Of a DNA stretch of 64,000 nucleotides, positions 33,721 to 45,565 are shown in pieces (within the stretch, counting starts at the first letter, position 1; each line of letters starts with the position of its first letter). Position numbers and translations under genes: made by a program. The stretch covers positions 248,001-312,000 of the forward strand of contig JAJOZX010003209.1 in assembly GCA_023014485.1 (NCBI GenBank), written 5' to 3'. The DNA comes from Bathynomus jamesi (taxonomy: Eukaryota; Arthropoda; Malacostraca; Isopoda; Cirolanidae). Under the pieces are notes generated by a model. The model was not told the origin of the DNA, did not search any database, and saw nothing but the letters and a program-made list of their open reading frames with translations.

Positions 33721-35935
33721 TAAGGTGGTCCAAAATTTGGGCTAAAATTTAAAAAAAGTTAGAAATGCTCTCCACATGGCTGCTCTTATTCCTTTAGATG
33801 TGAAGTGATTTTGTGCAAAATATCTGTCGAGTCAGTACATAATAAGAGGTCGCTATGATTTTCACATTGTCAATTAATTAATTAGCTAATCATTTTCTAC
33901 CCGCTTCATTTTTAGAGGACGCGGCAGTCACGCCACATTGACTCCGCCCACCTTTCAGAGGATGATGCAATTGTTCGATTTCTTGTATAATGCTGTTTGT
34001 GAATGTACACCCTCATCCTCCGAAATGAAACAATATCTTCACATCACCAGATGTGGTTGCTGTTCTTGATCGCGTCAACCTTCCCGATCGAGGAGCAGTC
34101 TTCGTTGCTGGATCAGTCGCTCAAGCCCTGGGCTATGATATTTCTACGATGACTCTTTCACGCAGCTCCATCCGTCGTTCAAGAAAGCAAGCAAGGCAGG
34201 CAGCAGCCAAAAAGGATCAAGCTTCGTTTTCTATCGAATCACCCCTTCTTCTTCACTGGGATGGAAAACTACTTCCCGACATCGGCGGCGCAAAGGAAGC
34301 AGCCGAACGAACCGCGGTAATCGTTACGGGAAATGGGGTGGAAAACTCCTAGCCGTGCCAAAAATACAACGAGCTACAGGAGAAGAACAGGCCTAGGCTT
34401 GCATTTCGACGATTGATGACTGAATCTTCGCGGTGAGATCCAAGGTTTCGTATTTGACACAACTGCGTCTAATACTGGCCTTCACAGGGGAGCCTGTACC
34501 ATGATTGAAAAAGCAGTAGGGAGGGAACTTGTCTGGATCGCGTTTCGACATCATATCCTTGAAGTCGTCTTGTCAAACACCTGCAACACACTTCTTGGAC
34601 CCACAGGTGGCCCGGAAATGACTCTCTTTAAACGTTTTCAGAAAAAATGGCCATCACTTCAGAGGGATTCCTTCAAGAAGGCTTCAAACAACCTATTCAG
34701 AAATCCAAAGATGTTCCAGCTTCGAGAAGAAATGATCCAGTACTTTACAAAGGCACTGGAGTCTAAACAATCGCGTGATGACTACGAGGAATTGCTACGA
34801 CTCTGCCTCACCTTCTTCGGGTGCCATGATGAGAAAGAAGTCAAGGTCCGCGCTCCAGGACCAACTCACCATGCACGTTGGATGGCCAAGGCCATCTACG
34901 TCCTCAAAATTTATCTGTTCAAGCATCAACTACAGCTGACAGCACGTGAGACGGAGAATATCACCGAACTCTGTTTATCGACGAGGCCCCCATCGGAATC
35001 AACGCTCCTTTCAACGATATTCTGCATCTTAAAATCTTGCAAAAGTACCCAAATCAGACCATTTCCAAAGCAGCATCCACAGCTCTTCAACGGCACCTGT
35101 GGTATCTTGGAGAGCATCTCATCAGACTTGCATTCTTCGATCCTAGAATCGATTCCGAGACCAAACGGAAGATGGTCGTAAACCTCCACCGTAACGAGAA
35201 TACCACTGTTACTCGTCGATTGGAGCTTGAAGGAAACATTGAAGATTTGAATTTGTATGAAATGGTCACCAAAAGGACCCTGGGAATCTTCAATCTGTTA
35301 AAAAAAGAAGGAAGGAAGGCAGCGGAGGATACCTTCCTGAGGACCGATCCCAATTCCTGGACGAAGAATAATTTCTTTCAAGAGTTTCGACGCATAGCGA
35401 TCAACCTAAAAGTTATCAATGATTCGGCGGAGAGGGTATCGTCCTTATCAAGGCATATAATACATCTTTGACGAAGGATGAAGAACAAAAACAATTCATC
35501 CTCCGATTAGTAGCAAAACATCGCCAAGACTACTCATCGTCTTTGAAGGAATCAGTGACGAAACGTTAATCTAAGTAATGATGTATATTATAAACGAATG
35601 ATAAATGTAATTTTCTATCAAACATATAATTTTTGTTCTTTAAAAATTAATCCGTTTTCTTTAAGAGTTATTCTGTTTTCTAAAAAAAATAAGCTGTTTT
35701 CTTTGAGAGTTAATCTGTTTTCAAACAAATAAACTAATATCTGCCCTTGTTTTTTCATTTTTTAACCCAGAAAATCAATCTACTAGAAAATGAGCAGTAA
35801 AATAAAATTCATAGCGACCAGTAAATATCATTCAATTAGATTGAAATTTGGCATGGAAATGCTTGGTAGATATAGGAACAGGAGCAGCCATGTGGAGGTA
35901 AGAAATTAATTTTTTTTATTTTTTGGACCACCCTA
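33721..35935 (+). mobile_element. DNA transposon family T, copy 2, with terminal inverted repeats
   Basis: The left end TAAGGTGGTCCAAAA (33721) and right end TTTTGGACCACCCTA (35921-35935) are inverted, with one mismatch in the tip. A second paired block, CCACATGGCTGCTC, lies about 50 bp in from each end, giving an imperfect repeat of about 75 bp. Flanks are AT-rich and give no clear target duplication. The tip shares TA(A/G)GGTG with the complete copy at 58.2 kb. Confidence 0.7.
34040..35569 (+). pseudogene. Family T transposase, copy 2, broken
   Basis: Signatures in order: LLLHWDGKLLPDIGG (34245 on), FVFDTTASNTG (34450), AFRHHILEVV (34540), PGPTHHARWMAKAIYVLKIY (34855), INAPFNDI (near 35000), HLWYL (35096), LKVINDSAERV (35408-35438) and a basic end SLKESVTKR* (35569). 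Frames change near 34350, 34450, 34990 and 35440. The Cys of the C-x2-H motif is Phe here, which would break that zinc-like or structural pair. It carries a long pre-HWD region without recognised domain. With copies 1 and 3 it defines the family; the DDE reading is inference. Confidence 0.8.
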
Positions 35936-36714
35936 AATATATATATATTCTCAGTAGACCGTTTCCTTGCACCGACAATGAAGTTTATACTGCTGACATC
36001 CACGGTTCTTCTTTTCAAACTTAATCTGACTGCGAGCAAGGAAAACAATTTATACCTTGGCTCAATGGTGTCCCCTCCCTCAGACCTTTATGGAAGTGGA
36101 ATGTTCCTCTCGTGGAAGGATATAAATGACGAGTTACCTTTTTCAGCCTTTATTTCACAAGGATAGATCACTTTTTTAAGATATTAGATGGATTTCTTTT
36201 ACAATGCCAAGTAATTAGAAAATCAGTCCTTAACACCACATTTGCTTAGAGAGTTATTAACGAAAAAAGGACCCGAGCCGAAACGGCTAAGCAACCAGCT
36301 GCCCGTAGGGTGAGGCTTCAACTGCTCCTCTCAAGGGGTTTTCCCTGGAAGAACTCCCGTGGTGTCACGTTTACAAAAGATTATTAAAGTTGCAAAGTCC
36401 TAGTCTAATAATGATATTAGCAAAAAAATTTATATAATTTTAGTTCTACACTTAACTCCTTTATGTGATTTATATTAGCCGAAAAGAACATTTAGAATTT
36501 AGGAATCTCTGTTTAAGATTATAGATGTGGCACCTTTGAAGAGTGTCGTTAGGCTTATCGAAAAGGATGCCAGAAAATCTACTGGGCATTTAGGAATTTA
36601 TACAAATATTAAAAATTTAACGGATTAATACTTTAATTTATACAAACAGAAAGATATTTTTAAATTTTAACAAACATTTATTTAATGTGGAAAACCTTTT
36701 TCACATATGCAGTA

Positions 36715-36762
<48 letters not shown>
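35936..36762. other. No gene seen
   Basis: A GC-richer patch at 36270-36365 and AT-rich sequence otherwise; ends in a (TA)n array (36717-36764) against the next transposon. Confidence 0.4.
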
Positions 36763-36764
<2 letters not shown>

Positions 36765-36767
<3 letters not shown>

Positions 36768-38388
36768 GGTGGCCCCAAAAAAACGCCTTCAGATTTTAAC
36801 ATCAATAACTTAAAAATATGCAGTTCACACTTACAAAATTTACATAAACTTTTACCGCAATCTATTGATAAGCCATCGTAAAAATTTCAGACCTCTACAT
36901 AAAATGCTTTTTCCACAGTTGAGAGAACAATGAGGTATGGTGAAAAAAACGAATATCCTAAATCCTAAATGTGTATAGCTGTACCTCACAACTATTCTAA
37001 GACTTGTAGTAGTTTCCTTAGCCTATGGATAATCTGTTAGTCTCTGAAAAACGTCAGATGATATAGGCTACGCCCATCTTAAATACTGTTTTTTAAACTT
37101 ACCCTTCAAATTATGGTTCTAACTAACGGTGAAAAAACTGTGATTGAAGTGTTTCTTGGAAAAAAGATGGACTGGGGCAAGAATTTTGAGGGAATTACCA
37201 GGAATAACTTGTAATATTACGTTTGTGAATAGAATAATTAAAAAACTTAAAGCAGCCGGTTCGACGGCACGGAAGCGTGGAAGTGGTCGGCCTAAAACAG
37301 TTTACACTCAAGAAAATATAGCAATGTTATCGAAATGATGAACCTATCTCAAGAGGATCTTCCTGGGTCACACTGCTCTCAGAGGAAAATTGCAAGAAAT
37401 TTAGGATCAGTCGAAGTTCCATACAAAGAATGCAGAGAATGGTAGGACTTAAAGCTTTTAAAATGATCCGTACGACTTAAAGCATTTAAAAGGAAAATTC
37501 ATTGTAGAAAATTGCTTGATAGATTTTCGTCCAATGATGTTAAAAAAATAGTTTTTACAGATGAAAAAGATTTCACCATCGAGATTGCTCGAAACTCCCG
37601 CAACGATATTGTTTATGGTCGGCGTGAGAAAGACATTCCTCCATCGAGAATTTACCACCAGACAAGTCGGTTTTCCCAAAAAAACATGATATTAGCAGGT
37701 GTATCGTGGAATGGAAAGACGACAATTAATTTCATTTCGGAAAATAAAAAAAATTAATTCAGAAACCTATGTAAATCTCTTAGAGGAGAATCTTTTGCCT
37801 GATTGTCGGCGTCTGTATTATGGAAACGATTTCATACTCCAAGAAGATGGTGCTACAGCTCATACTAGCAAGTTCACACAGGATTATCTACAACAGAATG
37901 TAGTCAACTTCATTGGAAAAAACGACTGGCCCCCGCAATCACCTGATTGCAATCCCATGTATTATTGCATATGGAACACTCAAGCAGAGAAGATTTATGA
38001 AGGCCAAACAGAAAGGTTTACAGAAATGCAATTAAAGAAAAAATACTCGAATGTTGAGCGAAAATAACTTTAGCAGAAATCAGAAAATATATCATGTCGT
38101 GGAAGAAAAGGTTAAGATTAGTTTGTAAGCAGGACGGCGGACATATTGATCATATTTGTTGATAAGATATGAATAATAAAATTTTTTCAGTTTATAATAT
38201 TCGTTTTTTTCACCATACCTCATTGTTCCCTCAGCTGTGGAAAAAGTATTTTATGTAGAGATCTGAAATTTTTATGATGGCTTAACAATAGATTGAGGTA
38301 AAGGTTATGTACATTTTTAAAGTGTGAACTACATATTTTTGAAGTTATTGATGTTCAAATCTGAAGGCGTTTTTTTTGGGCCACTCGA
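36765..38388 (+). mobile_element. Tc1/mariner element with 192-bp terminal inverted repeats
   Basis: The left arm 36765-36956 (TCGGGTGGCCCCAAAAAAAC...) and right arm 38197-38388 (...GTTTTTTTTGGGCCACTCGA) are inverted, with scattered mismatches. TA borders both ends, but both also lie in (TA)n arrays. Total length is 1624 bp with one transposase gene inside. Long terminal repeats of this size occur in some mariner-like lineages. Confidence 0.85.
37113..38161 (+). pseudogene. Tc1/mariner transposase, frameshifted
   Basis: From MVLTNGEKTVIEVFLGK (37113), through the helix-turn-helix part KKLKAAGSTARKRGSGRPK, to IVFTDEKDF (first Asp, 37550), ILQEDGATAHTS (second Asp, 37840) and WPPQSPDCNPM (third acidic residue, Asp). 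It ends KQDGGHIDHIC*. Thirty-two residues separate the second and third Asp. There are at least four frame breaks (about 37165, 37340, 37480, 37745). Length, about 349 codons, is that of a full transposase. Confidence 0.8.
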
Positions 38389-38395
38389 TATACTG

Positions 38396-38432
<37 letters not shown>

Positions 38433-38436
<4 letters not shown>

Positions 38437-39332
38437 CGTCCCAAAAAAATGTATACACACTTTAAATACTTATAAAGGCAGTGTTTATTAAAATACATTT
38501 CATTTTCAAAATGTAATAGAATCTACAGACATTATTTAATTGTTTTGTCAACGCCTGTTTTCAAACTGACGTCCGTTCTGGTCCAGGCACTGCTGATAAC
38601 GCGAAGCAATGGAATCGCAAACATCACGAAACATTTCGTTTGGTATTTGTGTGCATTCTCGTTCAATGGCTGCTCTCAATTCAGCGACTGTTGCAGGTTT
38701 TATAGCGTAGACTTTGTCTTTTAAGTATTCCCATAAAAAAAAGTCTAGTGGTGTGAGGTCTGGTGAACGCGGAGGGTATTCTACGAAACCCCTTCGTCCA
38801 ATCCACATCCACATCGTGCCAAGTACCACTCGCAATACTCCACTCTTCGGTCCGGATCATCTTCATTAATAGCATGGACTAATCTTGGAATGTAACTTTT
38901 CCATTGACAGCGCTTCAAAATGCGTTGGACAGACGATTCTGAAATTCCTACCTCACGACTCGCTTGCCGCACAGATTTTCTTGGACTTTGGTGATACGTT
39001 TCCAGTACTCTTTCTTGCTTTGTGTGGCTTGTCGATGTCCGTGGTCTTCGGGAACGCTTCTTGTGGACATTCTGAACAGTTCCATCGGCTTCAAACTTAT
39101 CTCTAATTCGAGTGATGGTAAGTCGCGTTGGTGGATCTGTTTGAAACTCCCTCCTAAACTGTCTTTGCACTTCAACTGCGTTTTCACACTTCCAGTAGCA
39201 TTTTAGAATGAATTTCCTTTGTTCGAAGCTTAGTCTGACTGCCATTATTAATTCTAATGGGTTTAACTTGGAAAAGAAAAAATCAATTGAGCTATCAGCT
39301 GTTAAAGTGTGTATACATTTTTTTGGGACGCC

Positions 39333-39335
<3 letters not shown>
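38433..39335 (-). mobile_element. Internally deleted Tc1/mariner element
   Basis: Ends AGGGCGTCCCAAAAAAATGT and ACATTTTTTTGGGACGCCCT, inverted over about 33 bp, each bordered by a (TA)n array. About 903 bp, short of the roughly 1.3 kb of a full element, because the middle of the transposase is missing. Both termini are kept, so it could be moved in trans by a related transposase. Confidence 0.8.
38548..39245 (-). pseudogene. Mariner transposase with catalytic core deleted
   Basis: The minus-strand N-terminal part [32 protein letters not shown] and [18 protein letters not shown] forms the paired helix-turn-helix DNA-binding region. It runs to EYCEWYL at about 38820. In another frame, YPPRSPDLTPLDFFLWEYLK (third acidic residue region) follows directly and ends QNGRQFENRR. 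The segment with the first two catalytic Asp residues is absent. DNA binding may outlast catalysis, but no single frame spans both parts. Confidence 0.8.

Positions 39336-39395
<60 letters not shown>
39336..39395. repeat. (TA)n array beside mariner end
   Basis: About 58 bp of TA repeats directly abutting the mariner terminal repeat. Confidence 0.9.
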
Positions 39396-39396
<1 letters not shown>

Positions 39397-39614
39397 TACT
39401 ACTTAATGTCAGACGTGTATCATCGCCGTATAATTTTCTACCATGCTATTAACATATTTGGTCTTTTTGCTTTATTAACAATGCTAATTTAAACGTTAGG
39501 AAAATCACACTCTATTTTTAGACTCATAAAAGGAGCTCTGATCTTGAATGCTTATTCCTCACAAACATTATTTCAAGTTTAAAGTAATTTTTTCCTGTCT
39601 GTTTCAGACAATCC

Positions 39615-39660
<46 letters not shown>

Positions 39661-40108
39661 CAAACGTATATATATATATATATATATATATTTTTTTAAC
39701 TTTGTAATTGTCCTATGAACAAACAAAATAAAGCAAATTAAAAGAAACAACCCTGTAATATATACCGCTATTTCTGTTATCAAATATTTCAGTTATTATT
39801 TTTTGTCATCGCTCTATGCATGTTGAGTGTTTCAAGGAAGAGATATCCAGTACCCTCTCATCTTCGGGCTATCTGTCATGCGACGGTCTCAAAGGTCTCA
39901 AAGCTTATCTGAAGCTTAAAACACGTTCACAACAAGACTGAAATACGACTTCCAGAAGAGTGTCAAATGTAAAACTGAAATGAAGTAGGGCAGAAATGGA
40001 GGAATGGAAAAGTGAAGACTATCCGACCGGAATGACAGATGTGAACGCGTATTTCACTGTTCTCTAATAAATGGAAGACAGTTACACAGAAAGCCAATGT
40101 TGAAAACG

Positions 40109-40174
<66 letters not shown>
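39396..40174. other. No gene seen; two further (TA)n arrays
   Basis: (TA)n at about 39620-39658, 39666-39690 and 40111-40176; otherwise AT-rich and unrecognised. Confidence 0.4.
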
Positions 40175-40179
<5 letters not shown>

Positions 40180-40545
40180 AAGTTATGCACACCAATCGAC
40201 CAGGGAAGTAATCCGGGGATGGAACATTAGGGAGGAGACAGGGAATGCTGGAACTTTCGTTTCTCCTGTCACTGTCCTCTTTAGCTAATCTTTTTCCATG
40301 TCTCAGCTACATGTGAGCTGTGAGCAGTTCAATATGCTCTCAGACACACACTTCTCCCTCTATTCCTCACTACACATTCATGTATATTGCACACTACACA
40401 ATCTTTTCAAAATTTAAAAAACAAAATAAAAATTGTTATCTTTTTTAAATGCTTCGGGGGCCTTGATTTCAGTTCTCTCCTCCTTGTATTGAAAGTGGGA
40501 GGAGCGCGAATTTTTTCCTTGGCCCCTCCTTCTTCCTACTTAATA
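40175..40545 (+). repeat. Dispersed repeat with LINE-type 3' tail, copy 1
   Basis: CCAGGGAAGTA, GGAGACAGG, TGCTGGAACT, GTTTCTCCTGT, then AATCTTTTCAAAATTTA, and near the end a CCTTGGCCCC segment recur in order at 57470-57790. The end block (TTGATTT...GGAGG...CCTTGGCCCC...CTACTT) also ends the LINE fragment at 52330-52730, so these are probably 3' regions of the same LINE group. Confidence 0.6.
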
Positions 40546-40554
40546 TATATTTAT

Positions 40555-42095
40555 ATCATGGAAGAAAAATGACGAAGTTATATATGTTGAGAAGTTTCAT
40601 GGCAACATTACTAAAGATGACAGAACCCAAGCAACAATGCTATTAGATATTGTGGAACATTACGCCCTTACCCAGGAAATCGGTGAAGCCACGAGAAAGG
40701 AGAACATTTTGGATTTAATCTGGACAAATAACAACGAGATAATAATAAATAAAAAAGTAAAGCACACAAAGTTCTCCGACCATAACCTCATCGATATACA
40801 ATTGAAGTTAGCACCCAGAGGTCCGAAAATTGCATCCTAGAGAGGCAGATGGAATATTTGAAGGCTCAAACATAAATTCAAAGAAAGTAAATTGGGAAAA
40901 CGTAAATAAAGATTTAAAGGAGGTAAATTGGGAATTGCTACTACACGAGAAGACTCCACAAGAAATACTATGTATAATAGAGACGGAAACCAAACCTATA
41001 ATACTGAAACATATTCCAGAGAGACAGGAAAGAAAACGTAGTAAGCTCGAGAAGAAGATCAGGACTCTATTCAGGCAACGAAGACAAACCGTAAAACATC
41101 TCCACAGATGCAGAACTGATGCAAAAGGACTCAAACTAGAGAGGAAACTTGGCGAAATAGAAATGGACCTAAAGCAAACATTCATACATAAGACAAACGA
41201 AGAGGAAAACAAGGTAGCAGAAAACAAAAAATAACCCAAAATACTTCTACAGGTTTGCGAAAAGGAAAATGCAGTGTAAGGAGAGTATTGAACCGTTGAT
41301 AGACGGGGAGGCCGAATACACAAATGACCCGAAAGAAATAAGTGAACTGCTTAGGGAACAATTTAAATCTGTGTTTAGCACCCCTAAGTCCGAGATGGAA
41401 GTGGTAAACCTAGACGAGTTTTTCGACATTGATACAGATCAACCAAGAACAAATCCCGGCACAAACCTATTAATGGACTTCGAGTTCACGGAAGGAGATG
41501 TAATTGCGGCCTTATCACAGATGCGAGACAATTCAGAGCCAGGGTCAGACACATGGTGTGCCACATTTCTGAAGAAATGCAAAGCCAGTATTGCAGAACC
41601 GCTATACTTACTATGGAGGAAATCACTTCAGGACAAATTCCACTCCCCTTAAAGAACGCGAACATTGACCCCCTATATAAAGGTGGTAACAGAGCAATGC
41701 CCAAAAACTATCGGCCAGTGACTCTCACCTCACATCTTATAAAGTGTTTTGAACACATAATTAGAGGCAAAACTACCTACTACCTACAAGAAAAAGATTT
41801 ATACAACCCAAATCAACATGGCTTCTGGGCGGGTAGGTCATGCCTGTCACAGCTACTAGACCACCAGGAGAAAATATTAGGAACATTGTGTCGAGGACAA
41901 AACATTAATGTAATATATACTGACTTTGCTAAAGCCTTCGAAAAATGTGACCATGGAATCATAGCACACAAACTTAAGGATACAGGAATTACTGGAAAGC
42001 TAGGAAGGTGGACATTTAAATTTCTTGACGCAAAGAACGCAAAGAGTGGTGGTAAGCGGAGTTAAATCGGAAATTTCGGAAGTCTTGAGCTCTCC
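40555..42095 (+). pseudogene. LINE family A copy 2, truncated at both ends
   Basis: Starts within the endonuclease (LLDIVEHYALTQEIGEATRK, then ENILDLIWTNNN and FSDHNLIDI) and continues with the linker (NSKKVNWENVNKDLKEVNW). Then come the RT start (LLMDFEFTEGDVIAALSQM, EPGSDTW), NYRPVTLTSHLIKCFEHI, NQHGFWAGRSCLSQLLDHQ and YTDFAKAFEKCDHG. It stops at about 42095, before the DD box. Frames break near 40840, 41235, 41650 and 42050. Residues line up with copy 1, and the R-to-A change in GF(R/W)(S/A)GRSCLSQL shows independent decay. Confidence 0.85.
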
Positions 42096-42352
42096 GATAT
42101 GTGTACAATACTTTGTGCATTCGTACATGTCCCCTGATGATCATGATTACGTACATAGTTACGTACATGTAAATACGTCCACATATATTTTTTTAACTTT
42201 TTCTTTTAATTATTTCACTTCTCGCAAGATATTCGTTCATGCTGACTCAAGTGTTCGAATTCCGTTAACCACAGCGGAAGCGAGAGCTTCTGAGGTGAAA
42301 ATCTCCTCTCGCTTGCTTCTCATCATAAAACATTATTGTGTGTGTGTTATGT

Positions 42353-42383
<31 letters not shown>

Positions 42384-42406
42384 GTAATATAATATATATA
42401 TATATA

Positions 42407-43300
42407 CAGGGTGTACATAAAGTCAGGATCTATTTTTGTGAAGCACTTGGAAATTATATGGAATTCAATCATAAAATGATAAAGTGGTAACATTTATTAA
42501 ATAATTAAGAGTAGGATTCGACGTGACACCCATCAGTATCCCTGCACAGCTCAAATCTTTCCTCAGCATTTCTAAACACATTCTGGAGCATTTGCGGGAT
42601 TATGTTATCTGCAGCAGTTCGTATACGTGCACGTAAGTTTTCAAGACTCGTAATCTTCGTCTGATAGACGTGCGATTTGACAAAGCCCCACGCAAAGAAA
42701 TCTAAAGGGGTTAAACTGGTGATCTCGCTGGCCAAGGTCTGTTGCTTCTGCGTCCGATCCAGCGATTTGGAAAACGTCCATTTAGATAATCCTGAACAAA
42801 TTTGGTATAGTGACAAGGAGCACCATCATGTTGATAGACGACGGGGATAGGATTGTTAGTACCGTCGTCTATCAACATGATGGTGCTCCTTGTCACTATG
42901 CCAAAATTGTTCAGGCTTATTTAAATGGACGTTTTCCAAATCGCTGGATCGGACGCGGAAGCAACAGACCTTGGCCAGCGAGATCACCAGATTTAACCCC
43001 TTTAGATTTCTTTGCGTGGGGCTTTATCAAATCGCACGTCTATCAGACGAAGACTACGAGTCTTGATAACTTACGTACACGTATACGAACTGCTGCAGAT
43101 AACATAACCCCGCAAATGCTCCAGAATGTGTTTAGAAATGGTGCGGAACGATTTGAGCTGTGCAGGGATACTGATGGGCGTCACGTCGAATCCTACTCTT
43201 AATTATTTAATAAATGTTACCACTTTATCATTTTATGATTGAATTCCATATAATTTCCAAGTGCTTCACAAAAATAGATCCTGACTTTATGTACACCCTG
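42407..43300. mobile_element. 894-bp palindrome made of two mariner transposase 3' halves
   Basis: Ends CAGGGTGTACATAAAGTCAG and CTGACTTTATGTACACCCTG, bordered by TA on both sides. Arms 42407-42844 and 42862-43300 are near-perfect inverted copies separated by about 17 bp. Each arm encodes, reading toward its outer end, VVYQHDGAPCHY, RPWPARSPDLTPLDFFAWGF and DGxHVESYS*: the second Asp block, third Asp block and C-terminus of a mariner transposase. The right arm is open from 42810 to 43202; the left arm is frameshifted near 42715. The DNA-binding half and first Asp are absent. Confidence 0.9.
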
Positions 43301-43340
<40 letters not shown>

Positions 43341-43377
43341 CATAACACACAATAATATATATATACAGTATATGCCC

Positions 43378-44565
43378 ATGTACTTTGTGTTATACTTCTA
43401 ACATCTTAATTGTCTATAAATATGAAACACTTAAAAAAACTATAGTTAACTGTTTAATTGTAATTAAATGTAATACTTTAATATAATGTAATTGATGTAC
43501 TTTAATGAAACTATAATTAACGATAATAATTTAAAATAATGTAATTAATGTACTTTAATGAAACTGTAATTAATGATAATAAGCGAATGTGAATTAATTG
43601 GTAATTATAATCATAGTTGTAATAAGCCAAAATTACAATGTACTCAGTGATGTACTTGGGATTGTACTCAATGTACGATCCGACATTATGTCGCCATTTA
43701 GGAATGTACACTCAGCGATGTTATTATTATTTTTTTATCATTATTTTTTCCTCGTTGGGATAAATTTCTTATGTGTTTTCTACTTTTCCAAAGAATTGGT
43801 GACTTATTCTTTTTAAAATTTCATAATCATTTTTAGATTTAGCTTAATAATGAATTCTGATTAACTTTTGCAATGTTCAAGTTATGTATACCTTCTCTCT
43901 TCGTTATAAAAGCTGAAGTCATGTCTTGCCTAAGCATTTAATTGTAAATCTTAAACCTTTAATTTTTGCTCATATGCATATCTTATTATAAATATGGATA
44001 GTTCAATTTTCACTTCTAATTAACTCGGCGGATCAGGAAAACATCAGATCTGAAAGTACGCGATTTAAGATAGAAATATGGCTTCCTCTTCCTATGTCCT
44101 GTTTATCTGTTTAAACATTGTCACAGCAAAAAAGTTTACTTTATTTTTAACTATTGTGCAAAAATAATACAGCCTTTTCAACATTTAATAATAATGATGT
44201 TAGCAGAAAAGGGGTATATAAACCCACAAAACTTCTTCCATATTCATTCTGAATTAGACTACGAGGCTGAGCACTACCTGTACATTTTAGCAGTAAATTA
44301 CAGTAAGAAAAAGTCTTTATCTTCTCCTTCGAGCCATGCTCTTTTCAGAGAACTTAGTCATTAAAATCTCCCGATACGTTATAAGAAGAATCGGGCAACC
44401 CTCTGAGAATTTAATAAGCCTCTCAGAATCCTCCGAGCCACTCTAGAAGAACTCGGAGAGGATACATGGAAGAAACTACCGCAAGTAACAAATCCGTTGT
44501 TGCCTCCTAACCAGAACTCCCGTCGACTTCGAATCAACCCAGGCCATAGACGGAGGGGTTAACAT
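43378..44565 (-). repeat. Dispersed repeat, copy 2 (inverted relative to 5863-7325)
   Basis: Reverse complement matches 5863-7325 from TAACCCCTCCGTCTATG (at 44565) to AAGTACATGGGC (at 43378). It lacks the MITE seen in copy 1 (empty TA at 43999-44000). No coding role recognised. Confidence 0.7.
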
Positions 44566-44659
44566 ATATATATATATATATATATATATGTCGTTTAAAG
44601 TGTGTATTATTATTTTTGCTTGTATATTTATTTTCTGTCATTTCTTTTCCATTTAATGT

Positions 44660-45140
44660 CTGTTATTGGATTAATGTACTATATAAGGAGTCCTGTGTAT
44701 TTCTTTTATTGTTAATTTTTATTAAATAATTGGGAATCGTTTTGCGTCTAAATAAACAAAAATAATGTATTGGTGTTTTATTTAATTCTTTTGCTAAGCC
44801 AATTAAGTAGAACATTTCCCTCTCTCTTGCCTTTAATAAATAAATAATTAAATAAGTGGCAATCCCTCTAAGCATTGAGAGCATCTCCCTTGTTTTTAAT
44901 ATATAAATAATTAAAATATATAGTTGTAAATGGCAACCCCCTCTAAGCATTGAGATCATCTCTCTTGACTTTAATATATAAATAAATAAATTAAATAACT
45001 GGTAATCGTTCCAGAAATAAAAATTAAACTAAATAGTGGTATCTGGCAATTCATATATATATATATATATAAATAAATACAATAGTGGTATCTGACAACC
45101 CTCCGTATATAAATAAATAAAATCAATAGTGGTATCTATG
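44660..45140. repeat. Degenerate tandem AT-rich repeat
   Basis: TATATAAATAATTAAA-type phrases alternate with GGCAA(C/T)CCC and CTCTAAGCATTGAGA. Later, AATAGTGGTATCTG occurs three times (about 45025, 45080, 45125). Family unknown; could be an LTR or leader relic. Confidence 0.4.
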
Positions 45141-45469
45141 CTGGTCCCCTGAACTCGCATAATGCGTCTGGCTGCGGCCAGGCGAAGGATGGTCTCTTCT
45201 TTCTCCTGCTTAGGTTAAGGCTTACCTTCTTAGGCTAGGATATCCCTTTAGGGGTGAGACTGCCCCAACTTCTCCCCCACAGACTCTCCTCCTCCTTTCT
45301 CTCTCTCAGGTTAGGTATACCACTTTGAAGGGTGAGGCCGTCCCAACTTCTCCCCCAAAGCTCTCCCCTTCATGCAACTTGGGGGGATACCCACCCCCTT
45401 TTCGCATAACCCCTCCCCTTTGCAACACCCCCATTGTTGCATAACCCCATCCCCTTTCAACATCCCCCC

Positions 45470-45565
45470 TTTTGCAGCATTGATCACCATCTGCAACATT
45501 GCAATTGCAGTCTACCCTTTTGCAGCATTGATCACCATCTGCAACATTGCAATTGCAGTCTACCC
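45470..45565. repeat. 48-bp tandem duplication
   Basis: Two perfect 48-bp units, 45470-45517 and 45518-45565, each running TTTTGCAGCATTG...CAGTCTACCC, in a C-rich stretch. Confidence 0.9.

Noticed and set aside
42810..43202. Intact small gene
   Set aside because: It is only the C-terminal half of a mariner transposase within a palindrome, without the first catalytic Asp or DNA-binding part.
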